DNA from: Vermamoeba vermiformis
Lineage: Eukaryota; Tubulinea; Echinamoebida
DNA length: 64,000 nucleotides
Assembly (NCBI GenBank): GCA_045837725.1
Contig: JBEWZL010000263.1
Span: forward strand, 1-64,000
Direction: 5' to 3'
The translations under genes and the position numbers were made by a program. The notes under the pieces are model-generated. The model was given only the letters and a program-made list of their open reading frames with translations. It had not been told where the DNA came from and did not search any database. Below, one piece after another: positions 23,239 to 35,100 of the stretch; position 1 is the first letter of the stretch, and each line of letters starts with the position of its first letter.

Positions 23239-25463
23239 TTATGCGCTCTCAGTTTCAGTTTGTTGTATCTTTCTATTGAACTCGATCTGCTGCATGTATT
23301 TTGACACGGAGATCCAATGCGAGGTCTGCAGCTTCTTTACAGTCTTGCTGTTTGTATCAGAAGGCTTAGCATTGACTTTCAACATGCTGATCAACCACGC
23401 AACAGCACGAGAAACAACACTGAGCTTCTTGCGTGCAATCTTGTAGCGGTTCAACACATCTCGTTCAGCTGCGAATCTGTTGTTCAGTCGACCGATCCAC
23501 TTGAACATTTCACCTTTCACAATGTGCTCTATGTCGTGTGGCATGGATTCGAGGTTCGTTTGCTCGAGCACGTGACGTTTCTTGATCCACGCGGCCACTT
23601 CTTCTTGCAGCTGTTTCTTCAGGCCGTCAATGTCAACGCCGAACACGAGCTGTGAAATCTTTTCAGGCAACTCAGTGTCACCTTTATCGTGTCGAAGTAT
23701 CAAGTCTGACTCGATGGTTGTTACGTGGTGCAACATGTGGTGAATCTTCGAAGTGGAGTTTTCATCTTTTAACTCTGACGTGATGCGCTTCTCAGCCTCT
23801 TCTTTTGCTTGTTTGAACTCTCGTAACGCTGTTTGATAGACGGACCATGGAATCAGAGAAGCGATGGCTGTGAGTGCTGCTGCGGGGGTCATGTCGTAAC
23901 ACGTGTGAATGCCTGCTGTCTTGAGTAAGGTTAGAACGAGCACTAGAACGGTATCTGTGACTTACTGCTAGCGACACTGCGTAATCACTCGTCGTCACGC
24001 CTTCAATGCATTCAGTGCACACGAGCACTGGCAGCACTTGCATGTGATAGATGATGAATTCTTTCAACTCTGCTGGTCCATTGCCGCTTCCATAAGCCAC
24101 GAGGACAATCGCATCAGAGTCATTTTTCAGAGCATTCAGCGCGCTGAAACTGAAGCCGGGGTACAAATGAAACACGTGCACTTTTTCGCTGAGAAGGCGC
24201 AAGTGATTAAGTCTGTTTTCAGACATGCTCAAGATGTCCTCGTTGATGTCTTCAATCTGGGAGTCCTCCCAAACAAGTGTACCCGACGTCTCTAACTTGA
24301 CAGGATCTAATTTTCTATTGAAGGTTCGAAAGGCGTTGAAATTGTTGGCGTGAACTTTACGGATCTTCGCTGGATGCAGTAACTTGCCATTGAACCAGAC
24401 CCAGACCATGCCGATGCGAGGGAACTCATTCTGTCCTTGTTGGTGAATAATATTGATGGCTCCTATCAAATTAGACACTGCATCGCTGTTCGGATCGTCC
24501 CAGTGTTTCATGGATGCCGTAAAAATGACCGGGACTGGATCTCGTGGCAACGCGAAGTGCAGCGCTTAACAAATACATTAGGCATTGTATATTTTGACGT
24601 ACATGTAGTATGACTTACCTGCAGCTGTGTACATGAGAGTATCAGATCCGTGGATGACAACAATCCCTCGATACTTTGGGCGTCGTTCGTTAATCAACAC
24701 AGCGAGTTCGTTCCACTTCTGCGGCACCATTTTCGAGGAATCAATGCCCTCTGGGAACACCTCTTCCCACACCAGCTTATTCAGATCGAACTCCTAAAAA
24801 GGTAATCGTGGTTATATTGCAAAGTCGAGAAAGTTAAAATGGCAAGAGCCATAATTAATGTACTCACTAGGGTGGCCAGCAATGCTTGTCGGTCTGTTAA
24901 TCGCTGGCGAGATCTGGATCGCGATTTGGCTTCGGCAATTTCATCTTCAAATTGTTTCTTAAAAGCTGAGGAATGTTGTCCGCTTGCCAATTGATTATTT
25001 TCGTCGCGGACACTCGTAAGCGTACCGCCAGTATGCAAAATCAAGACCTAAAATTGAGATCAGGATCGCGCAAAGTAAGTAATCAATTTAGACTTACGGG
25101 AAGCTCAGCGCCTTCTAATGACTTCTCTATTAGGCTCGCCTGCTCTTCTAATTTATTATGAATGGCCTGTATTGCATCGTCTACTTGGGCTGCATCGGTA
25201 ATTATTTGAGTTCGGACTCCGCCTTTGTGCATCTCGTTTATGGATGCAGCAAGGGAGTCAATTTCACTTCGAAAAGTCGTCTCATCTATTGGTTTATCGG
25301 AATAAAATAATAAAAGCAAATTATCCTCGTAAGAAAAGAGCATATGAATCAGATCGAACGGAGGTATTTGCGCGAGACGTAAATTGTCGATTCGCGCGTG
25401 CAACAGCTGATATAAAGCTGAAACCCCGTTTTCAACGGATACTTTGAGCACTGTTCTATGCAT
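23239..25463 (-). CDS. Type I L-asparaginase-like protein with extra terminal domains
   Basis: The central part carries asparaginase/GatD-type signatures in order: VLILHTGGTLTS (nucleophile Thr loop, about 25045-25010), GIVVIHGSDTLMYTAAAL (second catalytic Thr/Lys region; Ser where many have Thr), IVLVAYGSGNGP, and SDYAVSLAAGIHTCYDMTPA near the C-terminal end of the core. Type I enzymes hydrolyse asparagine to aspartate and ammonia, usually in the cytosol. Two additions are unusual: about 125 unrecognised residues before the core (MHRTVLKVSVENGVSALYQL onward) and about 200 largely helical, charged residues after it (23850-23239). These could be oligomerisation or partner-binding domains. Whether the substrate is free asparagine cannot be told from sequence; an amidase of another amide is an alternative. 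Confidence 0.8.
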
Positions 25464-25543
25464 TTGTAAATTTAGAAAGAATAATTTTTTCGATCCAATT
25501 TTCAGAGCGGATGTAGCGCGATGTTACGTACGCAGTTGTGTGA

Positions 25544-27186
25544 TTAGGCAAAAAATCCTAATTTATTGACGCCAAGAATACCCATTTTTCGTTCTTTATG
25601 CAATACTTCGTCCATCTTCTGCAACACAGACGTGCCTACGAAATGTGCGGCCTAAAAAAGGTAAGTAAATATTAACCTTTAATCGAGTATACTATATATG
25701 TTATATATATGATGTTTACCTTTAATATTTCAATAAATGAAGACGAATCAATAGCTCCATTGCCCATTTGAATGGCGCAGGAATTGCCCTGCAATATTAA
25801 TTTAGTTCTTTGTAATAATACTAGAATATAAATGACATTATTTATGAGCTTACCTTCTTATTAATACCGACTATTAATCGACATCCTGGGCAGAACTCTT
25901 CTTCCAGTGTCGCATCCACAATATGTTTGTGGCCAACCTGAAGTCAAAATTAGCTTTAAAGAGTTTTGAATGATTACAAGTATTAAGATATACCTTGGTA
26001 AGAGTAACAGTAATAGGGATCTCTTCAACATCAAGTTCTATGCAGTCTTCTGGATCGTCGCTCACTTCCAACTCCACTTGGCCAGTACGAATGTTCTCTT
26101 TGACTTTAACGCTTGGAATTCTTATAATGAATGTTAGTACCATATTAAATTAGTATAATTAATATTAACGCTTACTTTGTGTTGTAGAGTGCAGCGCGAG
26201 CAGCTAACGCGATCGCATCCACCAAGTTACCACCAGAGTCCAAAACCTTTGAAAATTGTTAGCGTACAATGACATACTACAACATTTATAATAGACTTAC
26301 GAGAGCATCGACGTAGATAATCCAGACTTGTTTGCCAGGGACTAAGCACAACTTGTCTGACTTGAAAGCAGCTGAAGACTGCAACAGTCGTTCAACAATG
26401 TTGCTCAGTTCTAAATTAAGCTCTTCACCACCACGACCTTCGAATTCGGGTGAGGCACTCGGCGCACTAATAAAATAACCGATCAGATCTTCCAGTACAC
26501 GAGCATTAATTACTGTAAGGCCTTTAGGCAGCAATCGCAACACATCGAGTAGCCATCATATAGCTACTTATACATATGACTAAACATAGAATCAACTATT
26601 ACCATTCTACTGAGACGTGCACGCGTCCTTGGTTAGGGAATTGAGGATCAGGGTCACCTAATTCGGCTTTAACACCGACTAAAACATCTGTAGTATCCAA
26701 AATCAATCTAGTTCAATCATTTGTTAGATTCGATCGCAATCGTCTTTTTAGATCGGCATGAGATCTTTACCTGCAAGATCCGTTTGTCTGTGCTAATGAG
26801 CCTGTTTCAAAACTGAATGGCCTAAAGTCCAAACATCCTCGACCATCAGCACGAATATCTTGCGCGATACCGTCAACGATATATCTGTAAACAGACCGTT
26901 ACTACGCGATCCGATCGCAAAAATAAAGTTGGCTAAGCGAGCACCAAAAATCGTACAAAATTATTATAATTATGACCTATGATAATACAAAAATTGTACA
27001 ATAAACTGGCGCATTAATTCGTATTGTTAAGCAAATAATAATTAAAATATAATTGCAAGCTTGCTGTTTAAGTCAGCATTTCTAAGCCCATTATATTAAT
27101 ATAATTAATCGATAGTTGTGGTATTATTTAAATTTTTAAGCTTACTTGATTTCTGAGGAAGATAATTTGACGATCTTAGTTGACAT
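25544..27186 (-). CDS. EXOSC7: Exosome ring subunit RRP42
   Basis: The RNase PH-like ring of the RNA exosome contains RRP42 (EXOSC7), a catalytically inert subunit that threads RNA to the nucleases. The spliced protein matches the family from end to end: YIVDGIAQDIRADGRGC, TDVLVGVKAELGDP, SASPEFEGRGGEEL, VLDSGGNLVDAIALAARAAL, LSDDPEDC-like VSDDPEDCIELDVEEIPI, and the C-terminal HKERKMGILGVNKLGFF. The first intron (about 26886-27145) is roughly 260 bases and another (about 26475-26612) roughly 138, several times the local norm. The start is the Met before STKIVKLSSSEIK, whose exon ends in phase for the KYIVDG junction. Expected in nucleus and cytoplasm. Confidence 0.95.
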
Positions 27187-27354
27187 CTGTTACTCGCTGA
27201 ATACTATGTACAATACTGTTATTATAATACACTAACAAGCTATAGTGCTTGTTTTATCGTCAAGAGCTAACAAAAAATGGCTCTGTAAAAGTGAACAAGC
27301 TTTTTTTTGTCGATCCAGCACTAGCACAGAATTGTTAAGTCCTTTATTGAATCC

Positions 27355-28877
27355 CTAGCTTAATAAGAAGCTAGTATTACTATAATCATCCAGTAATGGA
27401 TTAAAGCCCGACTTGGTCGTCAAGGAGTTGACCTTCAAACCGTAGTTGGTCATAAAATCATAGTTGGTTACGATGCTGCACGGTGCTTGCAGAATATTTT
27501 GAAATAAATTTGATAAATCTTGGAAATTAGTCGGAAAATAAATGTCGCAGCCGTACTTTGGCGAGCTCTTCAAGCTGTAGTACTCGATCGACCTGCCGTT
27601 ATGTGTCCTATGTATAACGGGCTTATTCTTGTGTTTCTGCGGCTCATCTTCGGTGTTTGGAAAGTGTTCGAAGTCTACCAAGAGCAGATGTGGTCGCGCG
27701 AATCGTTCTTTGATCATTTTCAGCAGTTGTATCGATCCAGAGGGCACCCAAACCGATTTGTATTGCTTATTGTCGCATATAGATAAATATTCTTTGATAA
27801 TTGGGTCCGTTACTTCTTCATCAATCATTTCTATCGTTGCATCGTAGCGCAGATCCCGCTGGTTAATAAGCCGAGGTGATTCAATGTCGCGCACCATGAC
27901 TTGTCTAAATACACCTCCCTTCTTAATGACATAATCATGTGGCAAATTGTCTAGCAGCTACAATAGTAGGACACATTAGCAAGCATCTTTAAAACGCCGA
28001 TCTATCAGTGTAATTACCTCCAAACCGATTACAAAACATTCATCTTGTATTTGCTTGTTCCATATCAATCCGTCGATATTATGCACGTTAATTTTGCCGT
28101 CAAATTTGCCTTCAAATCGTTGTTGAAGCATAGCTGCGAATTTAGGACTGATTTCAACGCAGTTGTATGAGGTCCGCTCGTAGAGCTGAGGTTGATATTT
28201 CTTCAAATAGGACATTATATGATATGCGCTTCCTCCACGACCAGGTCCGAATTCGTAGATTACCAGTGGTTGAGTACTAAGTTTCAGGTTAGTTTTTGAG
28301 ATCCTCAAATTTTTGTAAGGCTTACTTTGATTTGCTTGATATTTGCATAAACTTCTTAGCGATGTAATTGGCTATGGAGTGTACATAAAGACTGCCAAAG
28401 AACTCGCTTGGTGTTCGCCAGCCAGATCCACTGTTTTGTTCTCTGCAATGAAAAATGTTAAAAATCGGAAGAGGTGTAAAAATTAATAAAAGTAACTTAT
28501 GACCGACGCAAATGACATTGATTTAATTTTCAGGTGTCATGTAACAAATCAAATTGAAAATTTTATCAGATCTGTGTTGTGCCATACCTAAACCATTTGC
28601 TCACTTCTTTAATATACTCTTCTTTATCTTGTAAATATGGCACAATGGAGAAATCGAATTTTTTGTCGGCTCTATTGTTAATAATATCTGCTCTTTGCAT
28701 AAAATATCCTTTTTCGAGATTATACAGCGAATCTTGAATCCATTCACGCATTAATTGATAATCTTTCTTTGGTGCACTATTATTTGCCGCAGTACTACAA
28801 TTTCTTGCAATTTGTTTTGGAGATCGAGTAAGTTGACGACGGAGGAACGCTACTGAGACTAGTCCTCGTGCAAACAT
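27355..28877 (-). CDS. NDUFAF7: NDUFAF7/MidA-type mitochondrial methyltransferase
   Basis: The N-terminus (MFARGLVSVAFLRRQLTRSP) is Arg-rich, lacks acidic residues and fits a mitochondrial targeting peptide. The body shows DUF185 features in order: YFMQRADIINNRADKKFDFS, GWRTPSEFFGSLYVHSIAN, the SAM-binding YEFGPGRGGSAYHIM loop, NCVEISPKFAAMLQQRF, FVIGLELLDNLPHDYV, and a later LLLVDFEHF. In animals NDUFAF7 dimethylates an arginine of complex I subunit NDUFS2 during assembly. The SAM loop is intact. The C-terminal third is divergent, so a paralogous DUF185 methyltransferase with another protein substrate remains possible. It is transcribed divergently from the SNARE-fusion gene, 225 bases away. 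Confidence 0.75.
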
Positions 28878-29102
28878 TGTGGTGCATGCAAGTTAATAAT
28901 AAATATGTTATATATGAACTGTACGTAGGTAATTATGTTGAAAATGATTGACAGGGATATTTTCGTGTTTTTGGTTCAAAGAAAGGGTTGTGACGTCGGC
29001 CAAATTTAATTTTGCATACTAAGGCCTAACAGCCACCACAAGGATCAGGTATAATTGTACATAGTATAATTGTAAATTTAGAAATACCTGCATCTGTGGA
29101 AA
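28878..29102. promoter_or_regulatory. Divergent promoter region: NDUFAF7-like / SNARE-fusion gene
   Basis: These 225 bases separate two outward-facing start codons, so both promoters should lie here. No individual motif can be assigned. Confidence 0.4.
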
Positions 29103-32100
29103 ATGAACACCAAGCTGGAGTTGACGATCAAAAATACAGAGCAGCGATGTAAATTAACTGATTTAGATATCAATGTAAATATCACTGGATTTTTAAGCAA
29201 GACGTCGGTTACAATGACGTTCTTGAACGAAACTGACTTGGATTCTGAAGGAGAGGTAACCTTAACATAATTGAACAATATTTTTAGCGAGTATTAACGT
29301 GTTATCATTAACAAACCAGCTCGTTTTTCCAATGCCAGAAGGTAAAATGAATATTCTAATTTTCAAATAATTTTAGTCTTGACTTACCTCGTCGAATCTA
29401 CGTAGGCGCTGCTATAAGCGGTTATGCCGTCGATATTAACGGAGAACTCGTTGATGGTGTCGTAGTCGAGGTACTTAGCAAGCTCATATTTGTTATTCTG
29501 CGTTCTGAACATTTTCCGTTGATAGAAAGAGAAAGCTCGGATCACGTTCGAAGCTGAAGCAAGAAGTGTTGAAAAACCATCTGCTTCAATTGTAGAGCAT
29601 GTAGTAGGCAACGTTTTTCGTACAAGAAGTAAGTTTTGATGCTTAAATACAGCAGATCTGATCGGTCTTTTCAGTTACTCCATTACCTAAAAAGGCAACG
29701 AGAATCATTCGGGTATCATACGTTGAAGAACTTACTCCGATCTCGAAATCTCAGCAAATCAAATCAGCAAACAAGAATCAAAGAGATGTGCAGTGGAAAC
29801 TGTCGCTCGAGAACATCGGACCTTTGAGCACACTTGCAATGAATGCGATCATCGCTGGCGGCGGGGCACCACGTGTTCGATTTGACGGTAATACTGTTGG
29901 CTCCATTAAACCACTGCCAGATGTTATTGGGCCTGTGGCATGGCGTTTTAAGTCCGAGAACTGCACCATCAAACAGTACGTGACGAATTATTTTTTGGCT
30001 CACAAGCGCATTATTAACACCACTGGACTTAGGGGCTTTGAAATAGACGTGCCTGGTGTAGCTTCACAGATAGTCGAAGTTGATGAAGACAAACAACAGT
30101 ACTTTGTGCTGAACGATGACTTCTCGTCAGGTACGCGTAGTTAGTAAGTGTCAATTGAGCTAACTCATGTTCAGAATTCAACTTCAACGAGTCTGTGATG
30201 CAAGCTGATCGTGTCGCACTCTTGTGGGACGCATCAAAGTCACGTGAAGTCCGCAACGAAAAAGACGTTCAATTGATCAAGACTTACGTGCAGAAGGTAA
30301 GAATGCGATTGTAACTGCTAGTAACATATCAACTAATATTACGATAGCTGTCGAACATCGTCATTGACTTGATCGTCTTCCGCGACACTTCTGAAGAGCT
30401 CGTGACATTCAAACTTGTCAACGGCAATGCTGCGCCATTAATCGAATATCTTAACAAGGTACGCACTAATAGTGACATCTAACCAAGGTATTCTAATAGT
30501 GTATGATAGATACCATACATTGGAGGCAGTAACTTGGGTCAATTGTCCATCACCAAGACAGTGCCCGTGCAAATCAAGGACGGTGAAGAGATTGTCATTA
30601 GAGACACGTACAACTATTACTTGATGTTCACTGACGGCTTGCACAACTTGTCTTTGAACTCCACGCCTGAGAAGCTTGAAGCCCCTGTGTACATTTTTTC
30701 TTCTTCGACACTCTCTGACGGCACCCTGTTGAAAGTGTGGGGTAAGTCACATTTGTATTATAAATCCTTGATATATACTTAATATATTCTCGCAGCACGT
30801 AAGAGCGGTGGTGAATACTTCGATCTGAACTCGACCTCGTCAAGCACGTCAGAGATTGTTTCCAAATTAGGCAATACCAAGTTCCAGTACTTGTTTGCCG
30901 AGATTGACGGTGCCGTTGTGAGCGAAATTTACCCGTCGTTGCCGAGTCCTATTCAAGGCAAACAGTTCACCATTGCTGGCAAGATCAACGGTCAAAATCC
31001 CGCGACAATTGCTTTGGTAAGAAAAATTGATAGTTTTAAGCCTTATTAACATCGTGCTCGTATAGAATTATGGTTACGGAACACTTGTCACTCGGCGAAT
31101 GAAGTTCCAAATCAATCCTGCTAGTGCGCTGAAAAACAACTTGGCTGCAAGGTACTGGGCTCAAAAGAAGATTGACGAGCTTCAATTGTTCCCTGAAGTC
31201 GCTGAAAATGAGGCCAAGATATTGAGCGTAAGACTAACTCATTGAGCCAAAATCAACTTTGACACGCTCTAACAGCCCTATTTTTAGATCGGTCAACAAT
31301 ACAACATTGTCACGCCAAATTCATCCTTGATTGTGCTTGAAAGCCTCGATCAATATGTCAAGTGTAAGTATAACTAAGAGTGTCTTAATAGCGTGTTAAT
31401 AATGAATTTTGGGCAGATGAAATTGAGCCGCCAAAGAGTTTGCCCGAAGTGCGCAAGAATTACTTGGAAATTATGAAGAACCGCAAGCAACAACAATTAG
31501 AGCGCGACAACGAGAAGATATTGTCAGTCGTGAGCTTTTGGCAACGCAGAGTGGCGTGGTGGAACGAAGACGTGACGTCACCTGAACACAGCGAGCCTCA
31601 GATCCAACATCACTTTCAGTTTGGATTTTTCAAACCTGACGTGCTTCAAGTGGCCCCTAAAGATGTGATTGATCTCAAACAAGCTGATTTGAACGACGCA
31701 CTGCGGCAAAAGATCGTTGAAGATGAGGAAGAAGAGAACAGAAAAGCAATTGAAAAGCAACAACAAATTGAAATGCCTCATCTTGAAGAAGTTGTGCAAG
31801 AACAAGAGATGATTGCCGCGAGAGATAACGAGATCAGATTGATCGAGCAGGACGTGAAAGAACTCAACGAGATGTTCAGGGACATTAACCAACTCGTGCT
31901 CGAACAGGGCTCATTGATCGACCAAATTGAATCCAACATAGATAACTCCGCTATTGACTTGGGCTACGATAAATTTGCAGCCCCACCACCGCCAGAAGAA
32001 GCAACATGGGGCTTTGATGAGGACCTTGATATCCCGCACTCGCACGAAGAGTTCGCTTATGCAGATCCATTCGCGGACTTGACGACTGCTGCCGCTGCTG

Positions 32101-35100
32101 CACCGCCACCAATGAGTCCAACCGGCAAACGCGAGTACGCGAAAGATGAAGAAAAGCCGAGATCTGAAGACGAAAACGCTGGTGCCTTTGGTCTATTCAG
32201 CGATGAAGATGACAGCGGTGGTGCGCTGTTTGGGGAGCCTGTTCCCGCGAGCTATAGTGATGCACCGTCCAATCCGTTCTTCGATAGACCCACCCCTTCA
32301 CTGTTATCCTCCTCGTCATTTCTAGATTTCAATGCGCCTGCCGCCGAGATCGCTGCAGCTCCTGTTGTTCGACAATCATACGCAGCCCAAGATGCTTCGT
32401 ACATTGACAATTCTTTCACAGGTAAGTACTCTAATGATGATATTAATACGGCATTGGACCATTGTTAAATTCTTACATATAGCGTCATATGATGCCTTTG
32501 ACGGTGATTCAGAGAAAATGGACGACGGAGCTTCGTTCGAGGGATTTACTTATCAGCCCCCCGAACCCAAACCAGCCCCCAAGCCAGAACCTGTTTTTGA
32601 ACGCACAATCAGCAAGAACGAAATGAAGAAAAAAGCGAAAAATCTCGCGACTGGGTAAGATAATAACGTTGTTATTAAGGCATAAGATTTTTAATCCTGC
32701 AGACAAAGGAAAAAAGAGAAAATGGAAGAGGAAAAAACGAGCACAAAGGCGGTACGCAAGCCTATCCAATCGTTCGCTGCAAAAGAAGTCGAACCAGCCA
32801 AGCCCGCGAGACACAGCTCGAAGAGGCAAGTCCTGATTGGTACTGCTATTGTGGTTCTAATATTTCACTCTCAGGGACCTCAGCACCACCGAGACTAAGT
32901 CAACCACAGTGCTGGGCAAAGGTAAAGATGCCGCTAAGAAACCTGCTGGGGCCGCTATTCCTTCTCAAGCACCCCCACTGCCGTCACAGACCACTACTCC
33001 AATAACGAATCAACCTACTCCAATGGGTCAACCTAGCTTCTACGGGGGTCAGCCACCTCCACCACCTGCTGCAAAACCTTACCCCGCTGCTGCACCCTCT
33101 GCTTACCCCGCTGCACCCGGCGGAAGTGTCCTGCCTCAGTCAGCGCCAATGCCAATCGTGCCTGACTCCGGTCAAGAACGATTCAGAACTATTTCTTCAC
33201 GCTCTCGTGGTAGTATAGCACTACAAAATGCTCAGCTGATTGCAGAGGAGTCTGATTCTATTGGCCGTGGTACTTTGGACCAGTTGCGGTCACAGAAGGA
33301 CACGTTGAACAATATGAAATACAACATTCGAGCTGCGGATGAAGATGTCCGTCAAGGCGTCACGGAGTTGAAACAAGCTGAACAGCAGCAAAAGAGCTCG
33401 TGGTTCGGTGCCCTAAAGAACATTAAATTGGGCGCTGACGTTGGTGGTTTTCTTGGAGGCAAACGGAAAAGTAAAGATATGCCTGCAATGACTCTCCCGA
33501 CAATAGGATTCAATAGTGAGCCTGTTTCGGCGAACAGAAGGCGCAATACAAGACAAGTCCAACTTGAAAGACAAATTGATGACGTCAAAGAAGTCATGGC
33601 CAAGAACATCGATCGAGTGCTCGATCGTGGAGAGAAAATAGAGAGCCTAATTTATAAATCAGAAGCACTATCCGGTGAATCTCAGATGTTCTACAAAAAA
33701 GCTTCTCAACTCAAAAGATCTTACCGATTCAAAAAATATGGTGGAGGTAATTGCAAATACTATCGTAACCATCTACCACACGATTAACACCGTCATTGCC
33801 ATAGGCTGCTTGATTTTGATCTTTTTACCGTTCATTCTGCTAGTCAAGTTTGTCATTTGGGCGGTGACACGTGTCAAGAAGGTCATGAACAACAGTTGGC
33901 CAGAGTACGAACAGTTATCTGACACACCCACCGTTATCACGAAGTACCTGCCACTCACTCATAACGCTGTTACTGAACCGGTCTATTTCACGCCAACCTT
34001 GCCCTCGGTGCCAAGCGAATTACCCTCAGACGAGTACTTTAGCACTTTGTTGAAGGCTCAAGATGAGGTCCAAACTCAACTGAACACCGCTGCGGCACCT
34101 GAGCCTGAGACTGACACTACTGTGAACAAGACCGAGAAGGGTTAGTAGTTATTAGATAAGCCCAATATAGTCGCTAACAAGGCCTTCTAGTCGACCCCAA
34201 GATGGCGTGGGTTAATTGGCACGCACGACAAGCGCAGACTTGGAAAGAGTTTGAACAGAAACACTTCACGACAGGCCTGTGCTTCATGCAGAAATGGAAT
34301 GAAGTCCGCGTTGGCCAATTGCAGCGCGTGTTAGGTACGTCAAGTATTCATGCTCAGGCCTAATCAGGGACCAATTTCTCGCATTGACGTTAATTACAAA
34401 TTCATTGTAGAACGAGAATTGAAACGAGTGGATGAAGAGTTTAACAGCACTAAGACCGATTTGGCGTTCTATAAGGGCGATGAGCGCAAGACTGCGTCAA
34501 TGGAAGTGCGACAAGTAAGGCTTAGCAATGTGAAATTCGAAATTTGAAATTCGGTCCAGATCAGACCTTGTTTTAACTTTTTTTCTCAGAAGTGGAAATC
34601 GAGAGAATTTTATATGTCGGCTATTGAAACTCTGGATAACACCTCCGAAGACAACCAGATCCACGCTCAGATCTTGGCCATTCAAAAGCGTGAACACGTT
34701 CATGAAAAGCTTTCATCGTTTTACATCGACGCCGCGCAATTTTTGTTCGGTCGCGGCAGGATTCACGAAGGCGCTACTATTTTGTCGACCTTAGCTGAGA
34801 TTGACTTTGAAAATCCTCAACTACTCAGGTAATTTACTTCACGAAATTAGAATTTCAGATACCGATGCTAATATCCTTTTTAGGGCCATGGCAATGAACA
34901 CGGATCACATCCCGCAGTTGGATCACATGACGGAAGCTCTCTACCGCCAGATATTGAAGCTCAGACCCGATGAACCGCAATCATACACTGATTTGGCCGC
35001 GGTATTGGCACGACGCATTTTCCGCACCATAAAAGGAAATACTGCTACTTCAACACGTGATTCCAAACTGCTTGCCACAGCTAACGAGGCAATGGAACTC

